Positions 1 through 11,687 of a DNA stretch of 64,000 nucleotides are shown here, in pieces. The notes below the pieces were generated by a model. That model searched no databases, was not told the origin of the DNA, and saw nothing but the letters and a program-made list of their open reading frames with translations. The stretch lies in NCBI RefSeq assembly GCF_964059955.1, contig NZ_OZ060924.1, forward strand, positions 1-64,000, written 5' to 3'. A program made the position numbers and the translations under genes. The first letter of the stretch is position 1; the number at the start of each line of letters is the position of its first letter. Origin of the DNA: Sodalis-like secondary symbiont of Drepanosiphum platanoidis (lineage in GTDB: Bacteria > Pseudomonadota > Gammaproteobacteria > Enterobacterales > Enterobacteriaceae).

Positions 1-289
1 AAATTATATTTTATAAATTTATTAAAATTTATTATATATTTATTTTATTTAAATTAAAAAAATAAAAAAATAAATATTAAATATAATTTTTTATATATTT
101 ATATATAATTTTTAAAAAAAATATTTAATAATAAAAAAATAATTTTAAAATAAAAAATTTAATTAAAAATTAAATAAAAATTTTTTTATATTTAATTTTT
201 TTTTAAAAATTAAAAAATTTTAATAAATATATATTAATTAATTTTGTATAAAATTTTATTTTATATTAAATATCTTAAGGAAGATATAT

Positions 290-736
290 ATGACTAAAAT
301 AACTTTAATAAGTGGAAGTACTTTTGGAAAAACAGAAGATTTTGCTGAAGATATTGCAAAATTTTTAAAAAAAAATAATTTTAAATTAAAAATATTTCAT
401 GGAGTAAATTTTTCAAAATTATCTAATAAAGGATTATGGTTAATTATTACATCAACATATGGATTAGGAGATGTACCTGAAAATTTAAAAAATTTTTTAA
501 AAATATTAAAAAAAGAAAAACCATGTTTAAAAAAAATAATGTTTGGAGCAATTGGAATAGGAAATAGTGAATATGATACATTTTGTGGAGCTATTAAAAA
601 ATTTAATCATTACTTATTACTTTGTGGAGCTAAAAGAATTGGAAAAGTCTTAGAAATTGATATAACAAAAAATTTTTGTTTAATGGAATATAGTAAACCA
701 TGGATAAAAAAATGGATAAAAGAAATAATTGTTTAA
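290..736 (+). CDS. mioC: MioC flavodoxin-like FMN protein
   Basis: A short-chain flavodoxin-like protein of 148 aa, close to the 147 aa of E. coli MioC and colinear with it. The N-terminal ITLISGST segment (residues 4-11) is the FMN phosphate-binding loop. TSTYGLGD (about 54-61) and GAIGIGNSEYDTFCGAI (about 87-103) are the two isoalloxazine-contacting loops. E. coli MioC binds FMN and has been linked to biotin synthase activity in vitro; its cellular role is poorly defined. The ATG has an AAGGAAG ribosome site just upstream. It lies directly before mnmG in the same orientation, as in E. coli, where oriC sits between the two. Family identification is firm; function in this organism is inference. 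Confidence 0.93.
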   Translation: MTKITLISGSTFGKTEDFAEDIAKFLKKNNFKLKIFHGVNFSKLSNKGLWLIITSTYGLGDVPENLKNFLKILKKEKPCLKKIMFGAIGIGNSEYDTFCGAIKKFNHYLLLCGAKRIGKVLEIDITKNFCLMEYSKPWIKKWIKEIIV

Positions 737-825
737 TATAAATTAATTTTTAAAAATTAATATTTTTAAATAATTATTTTTTTATAATTTTAATAAATTA
801 TTAATAAAATTTAATTAGATAAAAT
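737..825 (+). other. mioC-mnmG junction without a recognisable oriC
   Basis: In E. coli this junction holds oriC, with DnaA boxes, 13-mers and many GATC sites. Here it is 89 bases of A/T containing a 20-nt palindrome at 742-761 and a single GAT trinucleotide. I see no TTATCCACA-like DnaA box and no GATC. The palindrome is followed by five T and could be a weak mioC terminator. The gene order is ancestral, but the origin sequence is not recognisable. Confidence 0.6.
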
Positions 826-2721
826 ATGATTTCAAAAATAAATTATTTTGATGTTATTGTTATTGGTGGAGGACATGCAGGAGTTGAAGCATCCATGGCA
901 TCTGCTAGAATAGGATGTAAAACATTAATGCTAACTCATTTTAAAAATACTATTGGACAAATGTCTTGTAATCCTGCAATTGGAGGAATTGGAAAAGGTC
1001 ATCTTGTAAAAGAAATTGATGCTATGGGTGGATTAATGGCTCATGCAATAGATAACTCTGGAATACAATTTAGAATACTTAATTCTAGTAAAGGTGCTGC
1101 AGTTAGAGCAACTAGAGCACAAGCAGATAGAGATTTATATAAAAAATTTATTTTTAATTCATTAATTAATCAAAAAAATTTAATTATATATCAACAAGAA
1201 ATTAATGATTTAATTATTAAAAATAATAAAGCTATTGGAGTAATAAGTAAAGATAATAATAGATTTTTTTCCAAATCAATAGTTTTATCTGTAGGTACAT
1301 TTTTAGGAGGTAAGATATATATTGGTAATAATAAATATATTGGAGGTCGTAATGGAGATAAATCATCTATATTACTATCTAATAAATTACGTAATTTACC
1401 ATTTTATGTTAGAAGATTAAAAACAGGAACCCCTCCTAGACTTGATATTAATAGTATTAATTATAGAAAATTAAATATACAATATAGTGATAATCCTATA
1501 CCAATTTTTTCATTTACAGGTTCAAAAGATAATCATCCTAGACAAGTACCTTGTTATATTACAAGAACAAATAATAATACTCATGATATTATTAGAAATA
1601 ATATAAAAAATAGTCCTATATATTCAGGAATAGTTATAGGAAAAGGACCAAGATATTGTCCTTCTATTGAAGAAAAAATTATAAGATTTTCAAAAAAAGA
1701 ATCACATCAAATATTTTTAGAACCAGAAGGTTTAAAAAGCAATCAAATTTATCCTAATGGAATATCTACTAGTTTACCATTTAATATACAAAAAAAAATA
1801 ATAAATTCTATATATGGTTTAGAAAAAGCTAAAATTATTGTTCCAGGGTATACTGTTGAATATGATTATTTTGATGCAAGAGATTTAAAAAATACATTAG
1901 AAAGTAAAATAATATCTAATATTTTTTTTGCAGGACAAATTAATGGAACTACAGGATATGAAGAAGCTGCAGCTCAAGGATTAATTGCTGGTTTAAATGC
2001 AGCAAAAAAATCTTTAAATAAAGAAGAATGGATTCCTAAAAGAAGTCAATCATATATTGGAGTATTGATTGATGATTTATGTACACATGGAATAAAAGAA
2101 CCTTATAGAATGTTTACTTCTAGATCAGAATATAGATTATCTTTAAGGGAAGATAATGCTGATATTAGATTAACTGAAATTGCTTATAAACTTGGTTTAA
2201 TAAAAGAATATCAATGGGTAAATTTTTGTTATAAAATAGAAAATATTGAAAAAGAACGTCAAAAATTACGTGAAACATTTATTAAACCTAATACAATAAA
2301 TTCTAGTTATATAAATAAAAATTTTAATATAAAAATATCTAAAAAAATAAGTATAGAAAATCTTTTAAGAAATCCAGAAATTTCTTATAATAAAATTATA
2401 AAAAAAAAGAAATATGATTTTTTTCCTGAATTATTAAATATGAAAGAAATAAAACAATTAGAAATACAAATAAAATATGAAGGATATATAAAAAAACAAC
2501 AAAAAGAAATAAATAAAAAATTTCATTTTGAAAATTTATTAATTCCTAAAAAATTATATCTTAATAAGATTCCAGGTTTATCTAATGAAGTTATTTCAAT
2601 TTTAAAAAAATATAATCCAATATCTATTGGACAAGCATCTAGAATTTCTGGAATAACACCAGCTGCTATATCTGTTTTACTTATTTGGATAAAAAAATAT
2701 AAATCTATTAAAAATAAATAA
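826..2721 (+). CDS. mnmG: tRNA uridine-5-carboxymethylaminomethyl modification enzyme MnmG (GidA)
   Basis: FAD-dependent subunit of the MnmE-MnmG complex, which installs the (carboxymethyl)aminomethyl group at the wobble uridine (U34) of several tRNAs. At 631 aa it matches the 629 aa of E. coli. The N-terminal Rossmann motif [12 protein letters not shown] (about residues 12-23) binds FAD. The family signature [12 protein letters not shown] (about 49-60), the [10 protein letters not shown] segment and [19 protein letters not shown] are all present. The C-terminal MnmE- and tRNA-binding helical domain is complete. Partner mnmE is not in the window. The gene follows mioC by 89 bases and has no strong Shine-Dalgarno sequence. 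No sign of decay. Confidence 0.98.
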   Translation: MISKINYFDVIVIGGGHAGVEASMASARIGCKTLMLTHFKNTIGQMSCNPAIGGIGKGHLVKEIDAMGGLMAHAIDNSGIQFRILNSSKGAAVRATRAQADRDLYKKFIFNSLINQKNLIIYQQEINDLIIKNNKAIGVISKDNNRFFSKSIVLSVGTFLGGKIYIGNNKYIGGRNGDKSSILLSNKLRNLPFYVRRLKTGTPPRLDINSINYRKLNIQYSDNPIPIFSFTGSKDNHPRQVPCYITRTNNNTHDIIRNNIKNSPIYSGIVIGKGPRYCPSIEEKIIRFSKKESHQIFLEPEGLKSNQIYPNGISTSLPFNIQKKIINSIYGLEKAKIIVPGYTVEYDYFDARDLKNTLESKIISNIFFAGQINGTTGYEEAAAQGLIAGLNAAKKSLNKEEWIPKRSQSYIGVLIDDLCTHGIKEPYRMFTSRSEYRLSLREDNADIRLTEIAYKLGLIKEYQWVNFCYKIENIEKERQKLRETFIKPNTINSSYINKNFNIKISKKISIENLLRNPEISYNKIIKKKKYDFFPELLNMKEIKQLEIQIKYEGYIKKQQKEINKKFHFENLLIPKKLYLNKIPGLSNEVISILKKYNPISIGQASRISGITPAAISVLLIWIKKYKSIKNK

Positions 2722-2811
2722 AATTTTTAATAAAATATTTTTATAAAAATATATATTTTATTTATTAATAAACATTATTTAATAAATGAATTTTATTATA
2801 AGGTATGTTGT

Positions 2812-3402
2812 ATGTATCAAAAAATTATTTTAAGAGAATTAAAAGAATCTGAAAAATTATTAAAAATATGTATAAAAAATAAACTATTATTAAAATTAAT
2901 AAATAAATCAGCAATTTTAATTTCTAATGCATTTAAAATTGGAGGAAAAATATTTTCATGTGGTAATGGAGGATCACATTGTGATGCTATGCATTTTTCT
3001 GAAGAACTTATGGGACGTTATCGTAATAATCGTCCTGGATATCCTGCACTTGTAATATCTGATCCAAGTTATTTATCTTGTGTTAGTAATGATTTTGGAT
3101 ATAAATATATATTTTCTCGTTATGTTGAAACAATAGGAAAAAAAAAAGATATATTATTTGTTATTTCTACATCAGGAAATTCTGAAAATATTATTGAAGT
3201 AATTAAATCTGCTCATATAAAAAAAATGAAAATTATTGCACTTACTGGAAAAGATGGAGGAAAAATATCTAATAATGTTCATATTGAAATTCGTATACCA
3301 TATATTGGATATGCTGATAGAATTCAAGAAATACATTTAAAAATAATTCATATTTTAGTTTTTTTAATTGAAAAAGAAATGAATAAAAAATTTATTAAAT
3401 AA
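2812..3402 (+). CDS. gmhA: phosphoheptose isomerase GmhA
   Basis: Sedoheptulose-7-phosphate isomerase, the first step towards ADP-heptose for the lipopolysaccharide inner core. The protein is 196 aa (E. coli 192 aa) and aligns without gaps. The SIS domain shows the sugar-phosphate loop [18 protein letters not shown] (about 53-70), the second phosphate loop [10 protein letters not shown] (about 119-128) and the C-terminal [14 protein letters not shown] helix with its catalytic Glu/His. An AAGG ribosome site precedes the ATG. It stands alone; no other heptose gene is in the window, so whether a full heptose core is made cannot be judged here. Its retention suggests the outer membrane still carries a form of LPS. 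Confidence 0.97.
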   Translation: MYQKIILRELKESEKLLKICIKNKLLLKLINKSAILISNAFKIGGKIFSCGNGGSHCDAMHFSEELMGRYRNNRPGYPALVISDPSYLSCVSNDFGYKYIFSRYVETIGKKKDILFVISTSGNSENIIEVIKSAHIKKMKIIALTGKDGGKISNNVHIEIRIPYIGYADRIQEIHLKIIHILVFLIEKEMNKKFIK

Positions 3403-3513
3403 AATTTATTTAAAATAGAAATAATAAATATATTTTAATTAAAAATTAATTTATTTAAAAAAAAACAAAAATTAATATTTATTTAAAATTATTTTAATTA
3501 AAAAAATTAAATT

Positions 3514-4101
3514 TTAATTTAAATAAGATTTTATTCCATTAAGAATCATTTGTATTGATATCATAATTAAAATTAAACCCATAATACGTTCAATAGCAAT
3601 CATTCCTTGTTTTCCTAAAAATTTTATTAAATAATTTGATATTAATAAAATTATTAATGCTATTAACCAAGAAATAAAAAGAATAAATATAACATATTTA
3701 ATGTTATTTGAATAATTATGTGAAAAAATAATAAGTGAAGATAAAATAGATGGTCCAGAAATTAAAGGAATAGCTATAGGAACTAAAAATGGTTCATTAT
3801 TTTTTTTAATAATAGATTTATCTTTATTTTCTAAAAAAATCATTTTTAATGCAATTAAAAATAAAATAATTCCACCAGAAATAGAAACTACATAATTTTT
3901 TAAATTTAAAAAAAATAATATTTTTTCTCCAAAAAAAAGAAAAATAAACATAATAAATAAAGAAAAAATCATTTCTCTTATAATAATGAAAAATCTTCTT
4001 TTATAATTAATATTTTTTAAAATATTAATAAATATTGGTAAATTTCCTAATGGATCTATTATTAATAATAAAAAAATTATATCTGATATTATTTTTTTCA
4101 T
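3514..4101 (-). CDS. yhgN: YhgN/MarC-family inner-membrane protein
   Basis: Multi-pass inner-membrane protein of the MarC/UPF0056 family, 195 aa against 197 aa for E. coli YhgN, which it matches over its full length. About six hydrophobic helices are visible. The family motifs DPLGNLPIF (about 17-25), SISGGIILFLIALKMIF (about 73-89) and PLAIPLISGPS-like VPIAIPLISGPS (about 107-118) are intact. The biochemical function of the family is not established. It is convergent with gmhA; a 111-base A/T gap separates the stops. MarC-type proteins are among the membrane proteins often kept in aphid-type endosymbionts, which is a family-level statement rather than something this sequence proves. Confidence 0.92.
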   Translation of the reverse strand: MKKIISDIIFLLLIIDPLGNLPIFINILKNINYKRRFFIIIREMIFSLFIMFIFLFFGEKILFFLNLKNYVVSISGGIILFLIALKMIFLENKDKSIIKKNNEPFLVPIAIPLISGPSILSSLIIFSHNYSNNIKYVIFILFISWLIALIILLISNYLIKFLGKQGMIAIERIMGLILIMISIQMILNGIKSYLN

Positions 4102-4224
4102 TTAATAACCTTTTTATTTTTTATAAAAAATTATTTATAATATATATATTTTTTATAAATTTTAATTTTTTTTAATAAAAAAAATTAAAAATTTTTATAT
4201 AATTTAAATAATTTAAAAAAAATT

Positions 4225-4258
4225 TTCATTAAAAATAAATATATTTATTTTTAATGAA
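4225..4258 (-). terminator. probable rho-independent terminator of rnhA
   Basis: A perfect 17-bp inverted repeat with no loop sequence in between (TTCATTAAAAATAAATA and its complement). It begins 26 bases past the rnhA stop on the minus strand and is followed there by a run of eight T. The stem is A/T-rich, so it would be a weak terminator. Confidence 0.5.
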
Positions 4259-4283
4259 ATTTATTATATATTAATATTTAATA

Positions 4284-4760
4284 TTATTTAAAATAAGATT
4301 TAAATAAATATCCAGTATCTTCTAAAAATGGATTTAAAGCAGCAAAACGAGCTATTTTATCACATCTATCATTTTCTATATTTCCAGAATGTCCTTTAAT
4401 CCAAATCCAATTTAAATTATGTGGTTTTATTGCAATGTCTAACCTTTTCCATAAATCAAAATTTTTTATTTTTATTTTTTTTTTGTTCATCCAAGAATTT
4501 TTTTTCCATAAATATATCCATTTTGTAATACCATTTTTTACATATTGACTATCTGTTCTTATTAAAATATCGCAAGAACATTTTAATGTTTCTAAAGAAA
4601 TAATAACAGATAATAGTTCCATTCTATTATTAGTACTTTTATAATATCCAGAACTAAGAATTTTTTCATGTTTTTTATAGCGTAATATAGATCCACATCC
4701 ACCTGGACCAGGATTACCAAGACATGAACCATCTGTAAAAATATCTATTTTTTTATACAT
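4284..4760 (-). CDS. rnhA: ribonuclease HI
   Basis: Degrades the RNA strand of RNA/DNA hybrids (R-loops, primer remnants). The protein is 158 aa (E. coli 155 aa). All four catalytic acids are visible: D10 in DIFTDGSCLGNPGPGG, E48 in NNRMELLSVI, D70 in IRTDSQYV and the last in NDRCDKIAR. The basic handle region (WKKNSWMNKKKIKIKN) is present. It is divergent from dnaQ, as in E. coli, and the two 5' ends are only 44 bases apart if dnaQ starts at 4805. A full-length, normal-looking enzyme. Confidence 0.97.
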   Translation of the reverse strand: MYKKIDIFTDGSCLGNPGPGGCGSILRYKKHEKILSSGYYKSTNNRMELLSVIISLETLKCSCDILIRTDSQYVKNGITKWIYLWKKNSWMNKKKIKIKNFDLWKRLDIAIKPHNLNWIWIKGHSGNIENDRCDKIARFAALNPFLEDTGYLFKSYFK

Positions 4761-4804
4761 TTTATATTATGTCTTTAGAATATAATAAATATTATTTAAT
4801 AATT

Positions 4805-5545
4805 ATGAAAAATAAAATTAAACGACAAATTGTTTTAGATACAGAAACTACAGGTATTAATAAAGATAATTTACCATTTATAGGTCATAGAATAATTGAA
4901 ATTGGTGCTGTAGAAATAATTAATAGAAGGTTAAGTGGAAAACATTTTCATGTCTATCTTAATCCTAATAGATCTATTGAAGAAGAAGCTTTTAAAATAC
5001 ATGGAATTACAAATGAATTTTTAATTAATAAACCAACTTTTTTTCAAATATATAAAAATTTTTTAAAATTCATTAATGGATCAGAATTAATTATTCATAA
5101 TGCACAATTTGATATAGGATTTTTAAATCAAGAATTATTATTAATTAATAAAAATATAAAAAAAATTGAATATTTTTGTAAAATTATTGATAGTTTATTT
5201 TTAGCAAGAAAAATTTTTTCTTTTAAAAGTTGCAGTTTAAATTCTTTATGTGACTATTATTTAATAGATAGAAGCAAAAGAAATTTACATGGTGCATTAT
5301 TAGATGCAGAAATTCTTGCAGATATATTTTTATTAATGACTAGTAATCAAACACATATAGATTTTAATGAAAATATTAATAAAAAAAATATTTTAAAAAT
5401 AAATAAAAATAATAATAAAGAACTAATTAATAATAAAAAAAAATTAAAAATTATATATTCAAATAAACAAGAAAAAATAGATCATAAAAATATTATTGAA
5501 AAAATTTATAAAAAATATAAAATATGTTTATGGAAAAATTTATAA
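4805..5545 (+). CDS. dnaQ: DNA polymerase III epsilon subunit (3'-5' proofreading exonuclease)
   Basis: Proofreading subunit of the replicative polymerase. I place the start at 4805 (MKNKIKRQIVLDTETTG), which reproduces the E. coli N-terminus. An in-frame ATG at 4769 would add 12 residues with no counterpart and run almost into rnhA. Exonuclease motifs are complete: ExoI DTETTG, ExoII HNAQFDIGF, ExoIII HGALLDAEI. The linker after about residue 175 has become Lys/Asn-rich, but the polymerase-binding C-terminus with CLWKNL (E. coli CLWRA) is kept. This suggests that contact with the alpha subunit is still selected. It is about 246 aa against 243 aa in E. coli. Neither start has a strong Shine-Dalgarno sequence. 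Confidence 0.95.
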   Translation: MKNKIKRQIVLDTETTGINKDNLPFIGHRIIEIGAVEIINRRLSGKHFHVYLNPNRSIEEEAFKIHGITNEFLINKPTFFQIYKNFLKFINGSELIIHNAQFDIGFLNQELLLINKNIKKIEYFCKIIDSLFLARKIFSFKSCSLNSLCDYYLIDRSKRNLHGALLDAEILADIFLLMTSNQTHIDFNENINKKNILKINKNNNKELINNKKKLKIIYSNKQEKIDHKNIIEKIYKKYKICLWKNL

Positions 5546-5816
5546 AAATAATAATTATACATTATTTATATTTTAAATATAATTTTTTTAAATTAAAATT
5601 TTTAAAAATTTTAAATTATTTATAAAATTTAAGAATAATATTTTTTTATAAAAAAATCAAAATTTATTATAAAATAATAAATATTTATTTTTTAAATAAA
5701 AAATTTAAAAATATTTATTTTAAATAAAATTTAAATTTATATAAATAAAATATATATAATTTATTTATTAAAAATATTAATTAATAAATTTAATTAATTT
5801 TTAGAAAACAAATATC

Positions 5817-5844
5817 TTGACTTTTATATAAAAAGATATATTAT
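5817..5844 (+). promoter_or_regulatory. probable sigma70 promoter of the solitary 23S rRNA gene
   Basis: TTGACT at 5817-5822, a 16-base spacer, then TATTAT at 5839-5844. The -35 hexamer is identical to that of the 16S promoter (25445-25450). A consensus-like TTGACT stands out in this A/T background. It lies about 290 bases upstream of the mature 23S 5' end. Confidence 0.65.
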
Positions 5845-5990
5845 TTATTTTAAAGAAATTTAATAAAATTTTATATTAAATATAATTTTTAAATAAATTT
5901 AATTTTTAATTAATTTAGTAAATATTTTAAAAATTAAATATAAAATTTATATTAAATAATTTTTAATATAAGTTTTTTTAAATTTTAATA

Positions 5991-6005
5991 GTTCTTTAAA
6001 AATTT
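5991..6005 (+). promoter_or_regulatory. rRNA boxA antitermination element, 23S leader
   Basis: GTTCTTTAAAAATTT followed by GGG. This resembles the boxA in the E. coli 16S-23S spacer (CTCTTTAAAAATCTGG). The first 15 bases are identical to the boxA upstream of 16S at 25499-25513, but the following bases differ (GGG here, ATCAG there). It therefore looks like the old spacer boxA that travelled with 23S, rather than a copy of the 16S leader. Confidence 0.7.
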
Positions 6006-6121
6006 GGGAAAATAAAAATTTTATTTTTATAAATAATTTTTAAAAATTTTATAAATTAAATTATTTTAATTTTTAGTTAAAATATATAATAAATAAAATT
6101 TAAAATTTATAAAAAATAATA

Positions 6122-6136
6122 AGTTTAGGGTTGCAA

Positions 6137-6143
<7 letters not shown>
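6122..6143 (+). other. 23S precursor processing stem, 5' arm
   Basis: Pairs with about 9053-9075, with one bulged base. It contains GTTGCAAGGTTAAG, complementary to CTTAACCTTGCAAC on the 3' side. This is the long-range stem that RNase III cuts in pre-23S rRNA. RNase III (rnc) is encoded at 9987-10670. Confidence 0.75.
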
Positions 6144-9061
<2,918 letters not shown>

Positions 9062-9114
9062 GCAACACCTAAACTATTTATTAAATATAAATTTTTTTAA
9101 AATATTTATAATTA

Positions 9115-9963
9115 TTAAATTTTTATTTTAACCCAAATATATAAAAAAAATTTTTTTAAAAATTTTTTTTCAAGATATTTTTGTGAAGATTTTCTTATTG
9201 TTTTAATTTTATTTCCATTTTTTCCTATAATTATTTTTTTATAATTTATTTTATTAACAATAATATTAGCATATACATAAATAAAGTTTTTTTCATATAA
9301 TTTTTCTATTTCTATATAAAAATTATAAGGTAATTCTTTATAAAGAGAATTTATTAAATTTTCTCTAATAATTTCAGAAATAAAGAATTTATTTGTAAAG
9401 TTTCCTATAAAATTTTTCTTTAAAAAAATATGTTTTTTTTTTGGGAGAATATTAAAGACTATAGATTTTAATTTATCAATATTAATATTATTTTTAGCAG
9501 AAATTGGTAAAATACTTATAAAATTTTTTTTATTACTTATTTTTTTAATATAAGGAAGTAATTCATTTTTTTTATATAAAATATCAATTTTATTAATAAC
9601 AATTAAAATTTTAATATTAATTTCTTTTAAAGAATTAAACATTTTTTCTTCAATATTAGTCCAAATATTTACTTCAACTACTAAAATAACAAGAACATAT
9701 TCTTCTTTAGAAGAAAGTAAAAGATTTTTATAAAAATCTTTATTAAAAAAATTTATAATTTTATTTTTATAAAAATAAACTCCAGGTGTATCAGTATAAA
9801 TGGCTTGATATTTATTTTCAGTATTTATTCCTGTAATATTTAAATATGTAGTTTGAGGTTTTTTTGAAGTAATAGATATTTTTGATCCAACAATTTTATT
9901 TATTAATGTAGACTTTCCAACATTGCTTCTTCCAATAATAAGTATATTTCCACAATAATTCAT
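9115..9963 (-). CDS. era: GTPase Era, 16S rRNA maturation
   Basis: Essential small-subunit assembly GTPase that binds near the 3' end of 16S rRNA. The protein is 282 aa (E. coli 301). G1 GRSNVGKST (about 11-19), G2 region with QTTYLN, G3 DTPG and G4 NKID are present. The C-terminal KH domain with IIGKNGNKIKTI (about 245-256) is intact. The protein ends at LYIWVKIKI, so it lacks the last roughly 20 residues of E. coli Era. It is the distal gene of the lepA-lepB-rnc-era cluster and follows rnc by 23 bases. In E. coli recO, pdxJ and acpS follow; here 23S does, marking a rearrangement breakpoint. Confidence 0.96.
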   Translation of the reverse strand: MNYCGNILIIGRSNVGKSTLINKIVGSKISITSKKPQTTYLNITGINTENKYQAIYTDTPGVYFYKNKIINFFNKDFYKNLLLSSKEEYVLVILVVEVNIWTNIEEKMFNSLKEINIKILIVINKIDILYKKNELLPYIKKISNKKNFISILPISAKNNINIDKLKSIVFNILPKKKHIFLKKNFIGNFTNKFFISEIIRENLINSLYKELPYNFYIEIEKLYEKNFIYVYANIIVNKINYKKIIIGKNGNKIKTIRKSSQKYLEKKFLKKFFLYIWVKIKI

Positions 9964-9986
9964 GTTTTATTTTTCCTTTATATTGA

Positions 9987-10670
9987 TTATTTTTTAATAC
10001 TTAAAATATTAAGTGCTTCTTCTGCTGCTGCTTGTTCAGCTTTTCTTCTACTAGATCCATTTCCTATAATTGGATAATCTAATCCTATAATAGGACAATT
10101 AATAGTAAATTCTTGATCATGAGCCTCTCCACTAACATGAATTAAATTATAAACAGGCAGTGGTAAATGACAACTTTGAAGATATTCTTGTAATCTTGTT
10201 TTTGGATCTTTTTGTTGATTTCCTGGAATAATTCCTTTAAGACGATTTAAATACCAATTAATAATTAATAATTCTATAGTTTGTATATTACTATCAAGAA
10301 ATATCCCTCCTATTAAAGCTTCTATAGTATCTGCTAAAATTGAAGTTCTATGAAATCCTCTATTTTTTATTTCTCCAGGTCCTAATCTTAAATATTTTCC
10401 TATATTTAATTCTTTTGCTATTTCTGCAAGAGTATTTCCACGAACTAAACTAGCACGCATCCTACTCATATCTCCTTCGTTAATATTAGGAAATCTTTTA
10501 TATAATTCACTTGCAATAACATAATTTAATACTGAATCTCCAAGAAATTCTAATCTTTCATTATGTTTACTACTTGCGCTTCTATGTGTTAGAGATTGAA
10601 ATAAAATCTCTGGTTTTTTAAAAAAATATCCTATTTTTTTTTGTATTTTATTAATCATTATTTTTTTCAT
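9987..10670 (-). CDS. rnc: ribonuclease III
   Basis: Double-strand-specific endoribonuclease that cuts precursor rRNA stems. The protein is 227 aa (E. coli 226) and one of the best conserved in the window. The catalytic signature [16 protein letters not shown] (about 39-54) and the acidic residues in [13 protein letters not shown] are present. The C-terminal double-stranded RNA-binding domain ends in [16 protein letters not shown]. Likely substrates in this window are the stems around 16S (25514-25536 with 27210-27232), 23S (6122 with 9075) and probably 5S. Co-oriented with lepB upstream (100-base gap) and era downstream (23 bases). Confidence 0.98.
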   Translation of the reverse strand: MKKIMINKIQKKIGYFFKKPEILFQSLTHRSASSKHNERLEFLGDSVLNYVIASELYKRFPNINEGDMSRMRASLVRGNTLAEIAKELNIGKYLRLGPGEIKNRGFHRTSILADTIEALIGGIFLDSNIQTIELLIINWYLNRLKGIIPGNQQKDPKTRLQEYLQSCHLPLPVYNLIHVSGEAHDQEFTINCPIIGLDYPIIGNGSSRRKAEQAAAEEALNILSIKK

Positions 10671-10770
10671 AAATTGTATAAAAAATTAATAATATAAAAT
10701 ATTTATATATTATTAATTTATACATTTTTTTTAATATTTTAAAATAAAATAAAATTTAATTAAAATATTA

Positions 10771-11661
10771 TTAATATAAACTTCCAAAACGTTTTATTCT
10801 AATTGTAAAATATAATGGAAATTTTTTTTCTTTTATATTTAAACTCATCCAAATTATAGTAGCTTTTCCTATTATATTTTTTTTTGGAACAAATCCCCAA
10901 TAACGACTATCAAAACTGTTATCTCTATTATCTCCCATTACAAAATAACTATTTTTTGGAACAATCCATTTTTCATAAGTATCATTAAAATGATGTTTTA
11001 ATTCTTTTTTAAATTTATTATTTTTATATGATAAAGTTAATATTTTATGTTTAATTCCATCTAAATTTTCTTCATATTCTAAAAAATTTTTTTTATTTTT
11101 AATTTTATAAAAAATTAAAACTTTATTTTTATTTTTTTTATTTAAAATATAATTAGAATAAATTTTTAATTTTTTTGTAATATAATTATATTTAATATAA
11201 TCACCTGGTAATCCAATAATTCTTTTAATATAATTTATTTTAGGATTAATAGGATATTTAAATACTATAATATCACCACGTTTGGGATTTTTTATTTTTA
11301 TAAAAGTTTTATGAGTAATAAAATTTTTTATTCCATATAAAAATTTATTTACTAATACAAAATCACCTTTCATAATCGTAGGCATCATAGATCCAGAAGG
11401 AATATAAAATGGTTCAAAAATAAATATTCTTATTATAAATACAAATAATAAAGTAGGAAAAATAGATTTAGATAAATAAAAAATTTTTTTTATATAAATT
11501 TTTTTAAAAAAATCATTTATATATATACATATATTTATTTTTTTAAAAAAGTTATTTAATAAAATATTTTTTTTTAAAAAAAATATAAAAATTTTTAATA
11601 ACCATATAATTCCTGTGAAAAAAGTTATAATTGTTAATATTATATTAAAAGTATTTTCCAT
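10771..11661 (-). CDS. lepB: signal peptidase I
   Basis: Inner-membrane protease that removes signal peptides of Sec-exported proteins, such as the porin at 28-29 kb. The protein is 296 aa (E. coli 324). Two N-terminal hydrophobic segments (about 7-29 and 70-86) are followed by the Ser-Lys dyad motifs: IPSGSMMPT (Ser near 93) and GDIIVFKYP...YIKRIIGLPGD with the general-base Lys near 146. The later box YFVMGDNRDNSFDSRYWGFVP is intact. The middle part is shortened and Lys/Asn-rich. It follows lepA by 26 bases in the classic lepA-lepB operon. Confidence 0.97.
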   Translation of the reverse strand: MENTFNIILTIITFFTGIIWLLKIFIFFLKKNILLNNFFKKINICIYINDFFKKIYIKKIFYLSKSIFPTLLFVFIIRIFIFEPFYIPSGSMMPTIMKGDFVLVNKFLYGIKNFITHKTFIKIKNPKRGDIIVFKYPINPKINYIKRIIGLPGDYIKYNYITKKLKIYSNYILNKKNKNKVLIFYKIKNKKNFLEYEENLDGIKHKILTLSYKNNKFKKELKHHFNDTYEKWIVPKNSYFVMGDNRDNSFDSRYWGFVPKKNIIGKATIIWMSLNIKEKKFPLYFTIRIKRFGSLY

Positions 11662-11687
11662 AAATATATTTCCTAAAAATAAATATT

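Larger units (their letters stand above)
5546..6136 (+). promoter_or_regulatory. non-coding leader region of the 23S rRNA gene
   Basis: A 591-base gene-free stretch between dnaQ and 23S. It holds a sigma70-like promoter at 5817-5844, a boxA-like element at 5991-6005, and the 5' arm of the 23S precursor stem at 6122-6136. The rest is A/T with no ORF of interest. Confidence 0.75.

Noticed and set aside
1-289. Truncated gene at the left edge
   Set aside because: The sequence is A/T-only with no frame of note; nothing supports a gene running in from the left.
4769-4804. Longer dnaQ start at 4769
   Set aside because: Adds 12 residues with no counterpart in DnaQ; the ATG at 4805 reproduces the E. 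coli N-terminus.
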